NCBI GenBank assembly: GCA_006384855.1
Contig: VCJN01002549.1
Span: 124,001-188,000, forward strand
Source of the DNA: Tetraselmis striata
Taxonomy: Eukaryota > Chlorophyta > Chlorodendrophyceae > Chlorodendrales > Chlorodendraceae
Direction of reading: 5' to 3'
Length of the DNA: 64,000 nucleotides
Every line of letters begins with the position of its first letter. Position 1 is the stretch's first letter. Positions 12,101-25,300 of this stretch are shown in pieces. Below the pieces are notes generated by a model that was not told the DNA's origin, searched no databases, and was given only the letters and a program-made list of their open reading frames with translations. A program made the translations under genes and the position numbers.

Positions 12101-13288
12101 ATTTGTGTGTGAATGTAATGTGAATATTACGCGGCTTTTACGCCGGGTGGATGGGCATCCGGCGTCCGATGCACCCCGAATCTCACCAACACGCTACTCT
12201 ACGCACCGCCAATGCACTCCGCCAGCCCCGCCTCTTTCCGCGCGTGTCCTACGTTGCATTGTATGTATTTACATACGTACATGTACTGCTCCGAAACCAG
12301 CCCACATGTCTCTTACGCCGGGTGGATGGGCATCCGGCGTCCGATGCACCCCAAGTATTTGCAGCACGCTACTCTACGCACCGCCAATGCACTCCGCCAG
12401 CCCCGCCTCCATCCGCGTGGGAACCGGTAGTAAGTGTTGTTGTGTGCGCACATCGTGACAACATTACACGGCGGGAATTGCATCAATTAGCGGTGCATAA
12501 TGTGAAGGCGTTTTCGAAATCGACGGAGAATGAGGCGGTGCTAGCGGAGTGCATTGGCGGTGCATAGAAAAGCGTGTTGCTGGGGTTTTGGCTGCATCGG
12601 ACGCCGTATTCCCATCCATCCGGCACGGAATGTCCGGTTTTGCCACCACATTAGTGTGTGACTATAGTGTGAATATTACGCGGCTTTTACGCCGGGTGGA
12701 TGGGCATCCAGCGTCCGATGCACCGCAAGTATTTGCAGCACGCTACTCTACGCACCGCCAATGCACTCCGCCAGCTCCGCCTCCATCCGCGTGGGAACCG
12801 GTAGTAAGTGTTGTTGTGTGCGCACATCGTGACAACATTACACGGCGGGAATTGCAATTAGCGGTGCATAATGTGAAGGCGTTTTCGAAAGCGACGGAGA
12901 ATGAGGCGGTGCTGGCGGAGTGCATTGGCGGTGCATAGAATAGCGTGTTGCTGGGGTTTTGGCTGCATCGGACGCCGTATTCCCATCCACCCGGCACGGA
13001 ATGTCCGGTTTTCACACCACATTTGTGTGTGACTATAGTGTGAATATTACGCGTCTTTTACGCCGGGTGGATGGGCATCCGGCGTCCGATGCACCCCGAA
13101 TCTCACCAACACGCTACTCTACGCACCGCCAATGCACTCCGCCAGCCCCGCCTCTTTCCGCGCGTGTCCTACGTTGCATTGTATGTATTTACATACGTAC
13201 ATGTACTGCTCCGAAACCAGCCCACATGTCTCTTACGCCGGGTGGATGGGCATCCGGCGTCCGATGCACCCCAAGTATTTGCAGCACG

Positions 13289-15600
13289 CTAGTCTATGCA
13301 CCGCCAATGCACTCCGCCAGCCCCGCCTCCATCCGCGTGGGAACCGGTAGTAAGTGTTGTTGTGTGCGCACATCGTGACAACATTACACGGCGGGAATTG
13401 CAATTAGCGGTGCATAATGTGAAGGCGTTTTCGAAATCGACGGAGAATGAGGCGGTGCTGGCGCAGTGCGTTGGCGGTGCATAGAAAAGCGTGTTGCTGG
13501 GGTTTTGGCTGCATCGGACGCCGTATTCCCATCCACCCGGCACGGAATGTCCGGTTTTCACAAATTTGCCTGTGAATATATATAGTGTGAATATTACGTA
13601 CGCGTCTTTTACGCCGGGTGGATGGGCATCCGGCGTCCGATGCACCCCAAGTATTTGCAGCACGCTACTCTACGCACCGCCAATGCACTCCGCCAGCTCC
13701 GCCTCCATCCGCGTGGGAACCGGTAGTAAGTGTTGTTGTGTGCGCACATCGTGACAACATTACACGGCGGGAATTGCAATTAGCGGTGCATAATGTGAAG
13801 GCGTTTTCGAAATCGACGGAGAATGAGGCGGTGCTGGCGGAGTGCATTGGCGGTGCATAGAATAGCGTGTTGCTAGGGTTTTGGCTGCATCGGACGCCGT
13901 ATTCCCATCCATCCGGCACGGAATGTCCGGTTTTCACACCACATTTGTGTGTGACTATAGTGTGAATATTACGCGTCTTTTACGATGGGTGGATGGGCAT
14001 CCGGCGTCCGATGCACCCCGAATCTCACCAACACGCTACTCTACGCACCGCCAATGCACTCCGCCAGCCCCGCCTCTCTCCGCGCGTGTCCTACGTTGCA
14101 TTGTATGTATTTACATACGTACATGTACTGCTCCGAACCCAGCCCACATGTCTCTTACGCCGGGTGGATTGGCATCCGGCGTCCGATGCACCCCAAGTAT
14201 TTGCAGCACGCTACTCTACGCACCGCCAATGCACTCCGCCAGCCCCGCCTCCATCCGCGTGGGAACCGGTAGGAAGTGTTGTTGTGTGCGCACATCGTGA
14301 CAACATTACACGGCGGGAATTGCAATTAGCGGTGCATAATGTGAAGGCGTTTTCGAAATCGACGGAGAATGAGGCGGTGCTGGCGCAGTGCGTTGGCGGT
14401 GCATAGAAAAGCGTGTTGCTGGGGTTTTGGCTGCATCGGACGCCGTATTCCCATCCACCCGGCACGGAATGTCCGGTTTTCACAAATTTGCCTGTGAATA
14501 TATATAGTGTGAATATTACGTACGCGTCTTTTACGCCGGGTGGATGGGCATCCGGCGTCCGATGCACCCCAAGGGTTTGCAGCACGCTACTCTACGCACC
14601 GCCAATGCACTCCGCCAGCTCCGCCTCCATCCGCGTGGGAACCGGTAGTAAGTGTTGTTGTGTGCGCACATCGTGACAACATTACACGGCGGGAATTGCA
14701 ATTAGCGGTGCATAATGTGAAGGCGTTTTCGAAAGCGACGGAGAATGAGGCGGTGCTGGCGGAGTGCATTGGCGGTGCATAGAATAGCGTGTTGCTAGGG
14801 TTTTGGCTGCATCGGACGCCGTATTCCCATCCATCCGGCACGGAATGTCCGGTTTTCACACCACATTTGTGTGTGACTATAGTGTGAATATTACGCGTCT
14901 TTTACGCCGGGTGGATGGGCATCCGGCGTCCGATGCACCCCGAATCTCACCAACACGCTACTCTACGCACCGCCAATGCACTCCGCCAGCCCCGCCTCTC
15001 TCCGCGCGTGTCCTACGTTGCATTGTATGTATTTACATACGTACATGTACTGCTCCGAACCCAGCCCACATGTCTCTTACGCCGGGTGGATTGGCATCCG
15101 GCGTCCGATGCACCCCAAGTATTTGCAGCACGCTAGTCTACGCACCGCCAATGCACTCCGCCAGCCCCGCCTCCATCCGCGTGGGAACCGGTAGGAAGTG
15201 TTGTTGTGTGCGCACATCGTGACAACATTACACGGCGGGAATTGCAATTAGCGGTGCATAATGTGAAGGCGTTTTCGAAATCGACGGAGAATGAGGCGGT
15301 GCTAGCGCAGTGCATTGGCGGTGCATAGAAAAGCGTGTTGCTGGGGTTTTGGCTGCATCGGACGCCGTATTCCCATCCACCCGGCACGGAATGTCCGGTT
15401 TTCACACATTTGCGTGTGAATATATATAGTGTGAATATTACGTACACGTCTTTTACGCTGGGTGGATGGGCATCCGGCGTCCGATGCACCCCAAGTATTT
15501 GCAGCACGCTACTCTACGCACCGCCAATGCACTCCGCCAGCTCCGCCTCCATCCGCGTGGGAACCGGTAGTAAGTGTTGTTGTGTGCGCACATCGTGACA
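13289..15600. repeat. Tandem 922-bp higher-order repeat
   Basis: Corresponding positions recur at 13,289, 14,211 and 15,133, spaced exactly 922 bp apart. Each period is one long unit (546 bp) plus one 376-bp unit with the TATATATAG spacer. Private variants such as gaacccagcccac and gtgcgttggcgg are shared between neighbouring periods. Confidence 0.75.
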
Positions 15601-18600
15601 ACATTACACGGCGGGAATTGCAATTAGCGGTGCATAATGTGAAGGCGTTTTCGAAATCGACGGAGAATGAGGCGGTGCTGGCGCAGTGCATTGGCGGTGC
15701 ATAGAAAAGCGTGTTGCTGGGGTTTTGGCTGCATCGGACGCCGTATTTCCATCCAACCGGCACGGAATGTCCGGTTTTACCACCACATTTGTGTGTGACT
15801 ATAGTGTGAATATTACGCGTCTTTTACGCCGGGTGGATGGGCATCCGGCGTCCGATGCACCCCGAATCTCACCAACACGCTACTCTACGCACCGCCAATG
15901 CACTCCGCCAGCCCCGCCTCTCTCCGCGCGTGTCCTACGTTGCATTGTATGTATTTACATACGTACATGTACTGCTCCGAAACCAACCCACATGTCTCTT
16001 ACGCCGGGTGGATGGGCATCCGGCGTCCGATGCACCCCAAGTATTTGCAGCACGCTATTCATGCACCGCCAATGCACTCCGCCAGCTCCGCCTCCATCCG
16101 CGTGGGAACCGGTAGGAAGTGTTGTTGTGTGCGCACATCGTGACAACATTACACGGCGGGAATTGCATCAATTAGCGGTGCATAATGTGAAGGCGTTTTC
16201 GAAATCGACGGAGAATGAGGCGGTGCTGGCGGAGTGCATTGGCGGTGCATAGAAAAGCGTGTTGCTGGGGTTTTGGCTGCATCGGACGCCGTATTCCCAT
16301 CCATCCGGCACGGAATGTCCGGTTTTACCACCACATTTGTGTGTGACTATAGTGTGAATATTACGCGTCTTTTACGCCGGGTGGATGGGCATCCGGCGTC
16401 CGATGCACCCCGAATCTCACCAACACGCTACTCTACGCACCGCCAATGCACTCCGCCAGCCCCGCCTCTCTCCGCGCGTGTCCTACGTTGCATTGTATGT
16501 ATTTACATACGTACATGTACTGCTCCGAAACCAACCCACATGTCTCTTACGCCGGGTGGATGGGCATCCGGCGTCCGATGCACCCCAAGTATTTGCAGCA
16601 CGCTATTCATGCACCGCCAATGCACTCCGCCAGCTCCGCCTCCATCCGCGTGGGAACCGGTAGGAAGTGTTGTTGTGTGCGCACATCGTGACAACATTAC
16701 ACGGCGGGAATTGCATCAATTAGCGGTGCATAATGTGAAGGCGTTTTCGAAATCGACGGAGAATGAGGCGGTGCTGGCGGAGTGCATTGGCGGTGCATAG
16801 AATAGCGTGTTGCTGGGGTTTTGGCTGCATCGGACGCCGTATTCCCATCCATCCGGCACGGAATGTCCGGTTTTACCACCACATTTGTGTGTGACTATAG
16901 TGTGAATATTACGCGTCTTTTACGCCGGGTGGATGGGCATCCGGCGTCCGATGCACCCCGAATCTCACCAACACGCTACTCTACGCACCGCCAATGCACT
17001 CCGCCAGCCCCGCCTCTCTCCGCGCGTGTCCTACGTTGCATTGTATGTATTTACATACGTACATGTACTGCTCCGAAACCAACCCACATGTCTCTTACGC
17101 CGGGTGGATGGGCATCCGGCGTCCGATGCACCCCAAGTATTTGCAGCACGCTATTCATGCACCGCCAATGCACTCCGCCAGCTCCGCCTCCATCCGCGTG
17201 GGAACCGGTAGGAAGTGTTGTTGTGTGCGCACATCGTGACAACATTACACGGCGGGAATTGCAATTAGCGGTGCATAATGTGAAGGCGTTTTCGAAAGCG
17301 ACGGAGAATGAGGCGGTGCTGGCGGAGTGCATTGGCGGTGCATAGAATAGCGTGTTGCTGGGGTTTTGGCTGCATCGGACGCCGTATTCCCATCCATCCG
17401 GCACGGAATGTCCGGTTTTCACACCACATTTGTGTGTGACTATAGTGTGAATATTACGCGTCTTTTACGCCGGGTGGATGGGCATCCGGCGTCCGATGCA
17501 CCCCGAATCTCACCAACACGCTACTCTACGCACCGCCAATGCACTCCGCCAGCCCCGCCTCTCTCCGCGCGTGTCTTACGTTGCATTGTATGTATTTACA
17601 TACGTACATGTACTGCTCCGAAACCAGCCCACATGTCTCTTACGCCGGGTGGATTGGCATCCGGCGTCCGATGCACCCCAAGTATTTGCAGCACGCTAGT
17701 CTACGCACCGCCAATGCACTCCGCCAGCCCCGCCTCCATCCGCGTGGGAACCGGTAGGAAGTGTTGTTGTGTGCGCACATCGTGACAACATTACACGGCG
17801 GGAATTGCAATTAGCGGTGCATAATGTGAAGGCGTTTTCGAAATCGACGGAGAATGAGGCGGTGCTAGCGCAGTGCATTGGCGGTGCATAAAAAAGCGTG
17901 TTGCTGGGGTTTGGGCTGCATCGGACGCCGTATTCCCATCCACCCGGCACGGAATGTCCGGTTTTCACAAATTTGCCTGTGAATATATATAGTGTGAATA
18001 TTACGTACACGTCTTTTACGCTGGGTGGATGGGCATCCGGCGTCCGATGCACCGCAATTATTTGCAGCACGCTACTCTACGCACCGCCAATGCACTCCGC
18101 CAGCTCCGCCTCCATCCGCGTGGGAACCGGTAGGAAGTGTTGTTGTGTGCGCACATCGTGACAACATTACACGGCGGGAATTGCATCAATTAGCGGTGCA
18201 TAATGTGAAGGCGTTTTCGAAATCGACGGAGAATGAGGCGGTGCTAGCGGAGTGCATTGGCGGTGCATAGAAAAGCGTGTTGCTGGGGTTTTGGCTGCAT
18301 CGGACGCCGTATTCCCATCCATCCGGCACGGAATGTCCGGTTTTCACACCACATTTGTGTGTGACTATAGTGTGAATATTACGCGGCTTTTACGCCGGGT
18401 GGATGGGCATCCGGCGTCCGATGCACCCCAAGTATTTGCAGCACGCTACTCTACGCACCGCCAATGCACTCCGCCAGCTCCGCCTCCATCCGCGTGGGAA
18501 CCGGTAGTAAGTGTTGTTGTGTGCGCACATCGTGACAACATTACACGGCGGGAATTGCAATAAGCGGTGCATAATGTGAAGGCGTTTTCGAAAGCGACGG

Positions 18601-21600
18601 AGAATGAGGCGGTGCTGGCGGAGTGCATTGGCGGTGCATAGAATAGCGTGTTGCTGGGGTTTTGGCTGCATCGGACGCCGTATTCCCATCCATCCGGCAC
18701 GGAATGTCCGGTTTTCACACCACATTTGTGTGTGACTATAGTGTGAATATTACGCGTCTTTTACGCCGGGTGGATGGGCATCCGGCGTCCGATGCACCCC
18801 GAATCTCACCAACACGCTACTCTACGCACCGCCAATGCACTCCGCCAGCCCCGCCTCTCTCCGCGCGTGTCTTACGTTGCATTGTATGTATTTACATACG
18901 TACATGTACTGCTCCGAAACCAGCCCACATGTCTCTTACGCCGGGTGGATTGGCATCCGGCGTCCGATGCACCCCAAGTATTTGCAGCACGCTACTCTAC
19001 GCACCGCCAATGCACTCCGCCAGCCCCGCCTCCATCCGCGTGGGAACCGGTAGGAAGTGTTGTTGTGTGCGCACATCGTGACAACATTACACGGCGGGAA
19101 TTGCAATTAGCGGTGCATAATGTGAAGGCGTTTTCGAAATCGACGGAGAATGAGGCGGTGCTAGCGCAGTGCATTGGCGGTGCATAAAAAAGCGTGTTGC
19201 TGGGGTTTTGGCTGCATCGGACGCCGTATTCCCATCCATCCGGCACGGAATGTCCGGTTTTGCCACCACATTTGTGTGTGACTATAGTGTGAATATTACG
19301 CGGCTTTTACGCCGGGTGGATGGGCATCCGGCGTCCGATGCACCCCAAGTATTTGCAGCACGCTACTCTACGCACCGCCAATGCACTCCGCCAGCTCCGC
19401 CTCCATCCGCGTGGGAACCGGTAGGAAGTGTTGTTGTGTGCGCACATCGTGACAACATTACACGGCGGGAATTGCAATTAGCGGTGCATAATGTGAAGGC
19501 GTTTTCGAAATCGACGGAGAATGAGGCGGTGCTAGCGCAGTGCATTGGCGGTGCATAAAAAAGCGTGTTGCTGGGGTTTGGGCTGCATCGGACGCCGTAT
19601 TCCCATCCACCCGGCACGGAATGTCCGGTTTTCACAAATTTGCCTGTGAATATATATAGTGTGAATATTACGTACACGTCTTTTACGCTGGGTGGATGGG
19701 CATCCGGCGTCCGATGCACCGCAATTATTTGCAGCACGCTACTCTACGCACCGCCAATGCACTCCGCCAGCTCCGCCTCCATCCGCGTGGGAACCGGTAG
19801 GAAGTGTTGTTGTGTGCGCACATCGTGACAACATTACACGGCGGGAATTGCATCAATTAGCGGTGCATAATGTGAAGGCGTTTTCGAAATCGACGGAGAA
19901 TGAGGCGGTGCTAGCGGAGTGCATTGGCGGTGCATAAAAAAGCGTGTTGCTGGGGTTTGGGCTGCATCGGACGCCGTATTCCCATCCACCCGGCACGGAA
20001 TGTCCGGTTTTCACAAATTTGCCTGTGAATATATATAGTGTGAATATTACGTACACGTCTTTTACGCTGGGTGGATGGGCATCCGGCGTCCGATGCACCG
20101 CAATTATTTGCAGCACGCTACTCTACGCACCGCCAATGCACTCCGCCAGCTCCGCCTCCATCCGCGTGGGAACCGGTAGGAAGTGTTGTTGTGTGCGCAC
20201 ATCGTGACAACATTACACGGCGGGAATTGCATCAATTAGCGGTGCATAATGTGAAGGCGTTTTCGAAATCGACGGAGAATGAGGCGGTGCTAGCGCAGTG
20301 CATTGGCGGTGCATAGAAAAGCGTGTTGCTGGGGTTTTGGCTGCATCGGACGCCGTATTCCCATCCATCCGGCACGGAATGTCCGGTTTTGCCACCACAT
20401 TTGTGTGTGACTATAGTGTGAATATTACGCGGCTTTTACGCCGGGTGGATGGGCATCCGGCGTCCGATGCACCCCAAGTATTTGCAGCACGCTACTCTAC
20501 GCACCGCCAATGCACTCCGCCAGCTCCGCCTCCATCCGCGTGGGAACCGGTAGTAAGTGTTGTTGTGTGCGCACATCGTGACAACATTACACGGCGGGAA
20601 TTGCAATAAGCGGTGCATAATGTGAAGGCGTTTTCGAAAGCGACGGAGAATGAGGCGGTGCTGGCGGAGTGCATTGGCGGTGCATAGAATAGCGTGTTGC
20701 TGGGGTTTTGGCTGCATCGGACGCCGTATTCCCATCCATCCGGCACGGAATGTCCGGTTTTCACACCACATTTGTGTGTGACTATAGTGTGAATATTACG
20801 CGGCTTTTACGCCGGGTGGATGGGCATCCGGCGTCCGATGCACCCCAAGTATTTGCAGCACGCTACTCTACGCACCGCCAATGCACTCCGCCAGCTCCGC
20901 CTCCATCCGCGTGGGAACCGGTAGTAAGTGTTGTTGTGTGCGCACATCGTGACAACATTACACGGCGGGAATTGCAATAAGCGGTGCATAATGTGAAGGC
21001 GTTTTCGAAAGCGACGGAGAATGAGGCGGTGCTGGCGGAGTGCATTGGCGGTGCATAGAATAGCGTGTTGCTGGGGTTTTGGCTGCATCGGACGCCGTAT
21101 TCCCATCCATCCGGCACGGAATGTCCGGTTTTCACACCACATTTGTGTGTGACTATAGTGTGAATATTACGCGTCTTTTACGCCGGGTGGATGGGCATCC
21201 GGCGTCCGATGCACCCCGAATCTCACCAACACGCTACTCTACGCACCGCCAATGCACTCCGCCAGCCCCGCCTCTCTCCGCGCGTGTCTTACGTTGCATT
21301 GTATGTATTTACATACGTACATGTACTGCTCCGAAACCAGCCCACATGTCTCTTACGCCGGGTGGATTGGCATCCGGCGTCCGATGCACCCCAAGTATTT
21401 GCAGCACGCTACTCTACGCACCGCCAATGCACTCCGCCAGCTCCGCCTCCATCCGCGTGGGAACCGGTAGGAAGTGTTGTTGTGTGCGCACATCGTGACA
21501 ACATTACACGGCGGGAATTGCATCAATTAGCGGTGCATAATGTGAAGGCGTTTTCGAAATCGACGGAGAATGAGGCGGTGCTAGCGCAGTGCATTGGCGG

Positions 21601-22344
21601 TGCATAAAAAAGCGTGTTGCTGGGGTTTGGGCTGCATCGGACGCCGTATTCCCATCCACCCGGCACGGAATGTCCGGTTTTCACAAATTTGCCTGTGAAT
21701 ATATAGTGTGAATATTACGTACACGTCTTTTACGCTGGGTGGATGGGCATCCGGCGTCCGATGCACCGCAATTATTTGCAGCACGCTACTCTACGCACCG
21801 CCAATGCACTCCGCCAGCTCCGCCTCCATCCGCGTGGGAACCGGTAGGAAGTGTTGTTGTGTGCGCACATCGTGACAACATTACACGGCGGGAATTGCAT
21901 CAATTAGCGGTGCATAATGTGAAGGCGTTTTCGAAATCGACGGAGAATGAGGCGGTGCTAGCGGAGTGCATTGGCGGTGCATAAAAAAGCGTGTTGCTGG
22001 GGTTTGGGCTGCATCGGACGCCGTATTCCCATCCACCCGGCACGGAATGTCCGGTTTTCACAAATTTGCCTGTGAATATATATAGTGTGAATATTACGTA
22101 TCCGTCTTTTACGCTGGGTGGATGGGCATCCGGCGTCCGATGCACCGCAATTATTTGCAGCACGCTACTCTACGCACCGCCAATGCACTCCGCCAGCTCC
22201 GCCTCCATCCGCGTGGGAACCGGTAGGAAGTGTTGTTGTGTGCGCACATCGTGACAACATTACACGGCGGGAATTGCATCAATTAGCGGTGCATAATGTG
22301 AAGGCGTTTTCGAAATCGACGGAGAATGAGGCGGTGCTAGCGGA

Positions 22345-25300
22345 GTGCATTGGCGGTGCATAGAAAAGCGTGTTGCTGGGGTTTTGGCTGCATCGGACGC
22401 CGTATTCCCATCCATCCGGCACGGAATGTCCGGTTTTGCCACCACATTTGTGTGTGACTATAGTGTGAATATTACGCGGCTTTTACGCCGGGTGGATGGG
22501 CATCCGGCGTCCGATGCACCCCAAGTATTTGCAGCACGCTACTCTACGCACCGCCAATGCACTCCGCCAGCTCCGCCTCCATCCGCGTGGGAACCGGTAG
22601 TAAGTGTTGTTGTGTGCGCACATCGTGACAACATTACACGGCGGGAATTGCAATAAGCGGTGCATAATGTGAAGGCGTTTTCGAAAGCGACGGAGAATGA
22701 GGCGGTGCTGGCGGAGTGCATTGGCGGTGCATAGAATAGCGTGTTGCTGGGGTTTTGGCTGCATCGGACGCCGTATTCCCATCCACCCGGCACGGAATGT
22801 CCGGTTTTCACACCACATTTGTGTGTGACTATAGTGTGAATATTACGCGGCTTTTACGCCGGGTGGATGGGCATCCGGCGTCCGATGCACCCCAAGTATT
22901 TGCAGCACGCTACTCTACGCACCGCCAATGCACTCCGCCAGCTCCGCCTCCATCCGCGTGGGAACCGGTAGTAAGTGTTGTTGTGTGCGCACATCGTGAC
23001 AACATTACACGGCGGGAATTGCAATAAGCGGTGCATAATGTGAAGGCGTTTTCGAAAGCGACGGAGAATGAGGCGGTGCTGGCGGAGTGCATTGGCGGTG
23101 CATAGAATAGCGTGTTGCTGGGGTTTTGGCTGCATCGGACGCCGTATTCCCATCCATCCGGCACGGAATGTCCGGTTTTCACACCACATTTGTGTGTGAC
23201 TATAGTGTGAATATTACGCGTCTTTTACGCCGGGTGGATGGGCATCCGGCGTCCGATGCACCCCGAATCTCACCAACACGCTACTCTACGCACCGCCAAT
23301 GCACTCCGCCAGCCCCGCCTCTCTCCGCGCGTGTCTTACGTTGCATTGTATGTATTTACATACGTACATGTACTGCTCCGAAACCAGCCCACATGTCTCT
23401 TACGCCGGGTGGATTGGCATCCGGCGTCCGATGCACCCCAAGTATTTGCAGCACGCTACTCTACGCACCGCCAATGCACTCCGCCAGCCCCGCCTCCATC
23501 CGCGTGGGAACCGGTAGGAAGTGTTGTTGTGTGCGCACATCGTGACAACATTACACGGCGGGAATTGCAATTAGCGGTGCATAATGTGAAGGCGTTTTCG
23601 AAATCGACGGAGAATGAGGCGGTGCTAGCGCAGTGCATTGGCGGTGCATAAAAAAGCGTGTTGCTGGGGTTTTGGCTGCATCGGACGCCGTATTCCCATC
23701 CACCCGGCACGGAATGTCCGGTTTTCACAAATTTGCCCGTGAATATATATAGTGTGAATATTACGTACACGTCTTTTACGCTGGGTGGATGGGCATCCGG
23801 CGTCCGATGCACCGCAATTATTTGCAGCACGCTACTCTACGCACCGCCAATGCACTCCGCCAGCTCCGCCTCCATCCGCGTGGGAACCGGTAGGAAGTGT
23901 TGTTGTGTGCGCACATCGTGACAACATTACACGGCGGGAATTGCATCAATTAGCGGTGCATAATGTGAAGGCGTTTTCGAAATCGACGGAGAATGAGGCG
24001 GTGCTAGCGGAGTGCATTGGCGGTGCATAGAAAAGCGTGTTGCTGGGGTTTTGGCTGCATCGGACGCCGTATTCCCATCCATCCGGCACGGAATGTCCGG
24101 TTTTGCCACCACATTTGTGTGTGACTATAGTGTGAATATTACGCGGCTTTTACGCCGGGTGGATGGGCATCCGGCGTCCGATGCACCCCAAGTATTTGCA
24201 GCACGCTACTCTACGCACCGCCAATGCACTCCGCCAGCTCCGCCTCCATCCGCGTGGGAACCGGTAGGAAGTGTTGTTGTGTGCGCACATCGTGACAACA
24301 TTACACGGCGGGAATTGCAATTAGCGGTGCATAATGTGAAGGCGTTTTCGAAATCGACGGAGAATGAGGCGGTGCTAGCGCAGTGCATTGGCGGTGCATA
24401 AAAAAGCGTGTTGCTGGGGTTTGGGCTGCATCGGACGCCGTATTCCCATCCACCCGGCACGGAATGTCCGGTTTTCACAAATTTGCCTGTGAATATATAT
24501 AGTGTGAATATTACGTACACGTCTTTTACGCTGGGTGGATGGGCATCCGGCGTCCGATGCACCGCAATTATTTGCAGCACGCTACTCTACGCACCGCCAA
24601 TGCACTCCGCCAGCTCCGCCTCCATCCGCGTGGGAACCGGTAGGAAGTGTTGTTGTGTGCGCACATCGTGACAACATTACACGGCGGGAATTGCATCAAT
24701 TAGCGGTGCATAATGTGAAGGCGTTTTCGAAATCGACGGAGAATGAGGCGGTGCTAGCGGAGTGCATTGGCGGTGCATAGAAAAGCGTGTTGCTGGGGTT
24801 TTGGCTGCATCGGACGCCGTATTCCCATCCATCCGGCACGGAATGTCCGGTTGTGCCACCACATTTGTGTGTGACTATAGTGTGAATATTACGCGGCTTT
24901 TACGCCGGGTGGATGGGCATCCGGCGTCCGATGCACCCCAAGTATTTGCAGCACGCTACTCTACGCACCGCCAATGCACTCCGCCAGCTCCGCCTCCATC
25001 CGCGTGGGAACCGGTAGGAAGTGTTGTTGTGTGCGCACATCGTGACAACATTACACGGCGGGAATTGCATCAATTAGCGGTGCATAATGTGAAGGCGTTT
25101 TCGAAATCGACGGAGAATGAGGCGGTGCTAGCGGAGTGCATTGGCGGTGCATAGAAAAGCGTGTTGCTGGGGTTTTGGCTGCATCGGACGCCGTATTCCC
25201 ATCCATCCGGCACGGAATGTCCGGTTTTGCCACCACATTTGTGTGTGACTATAGTGTGAATATTACGCGGCTTTTACGCCGGGTGGATGGGCATCCGGCG

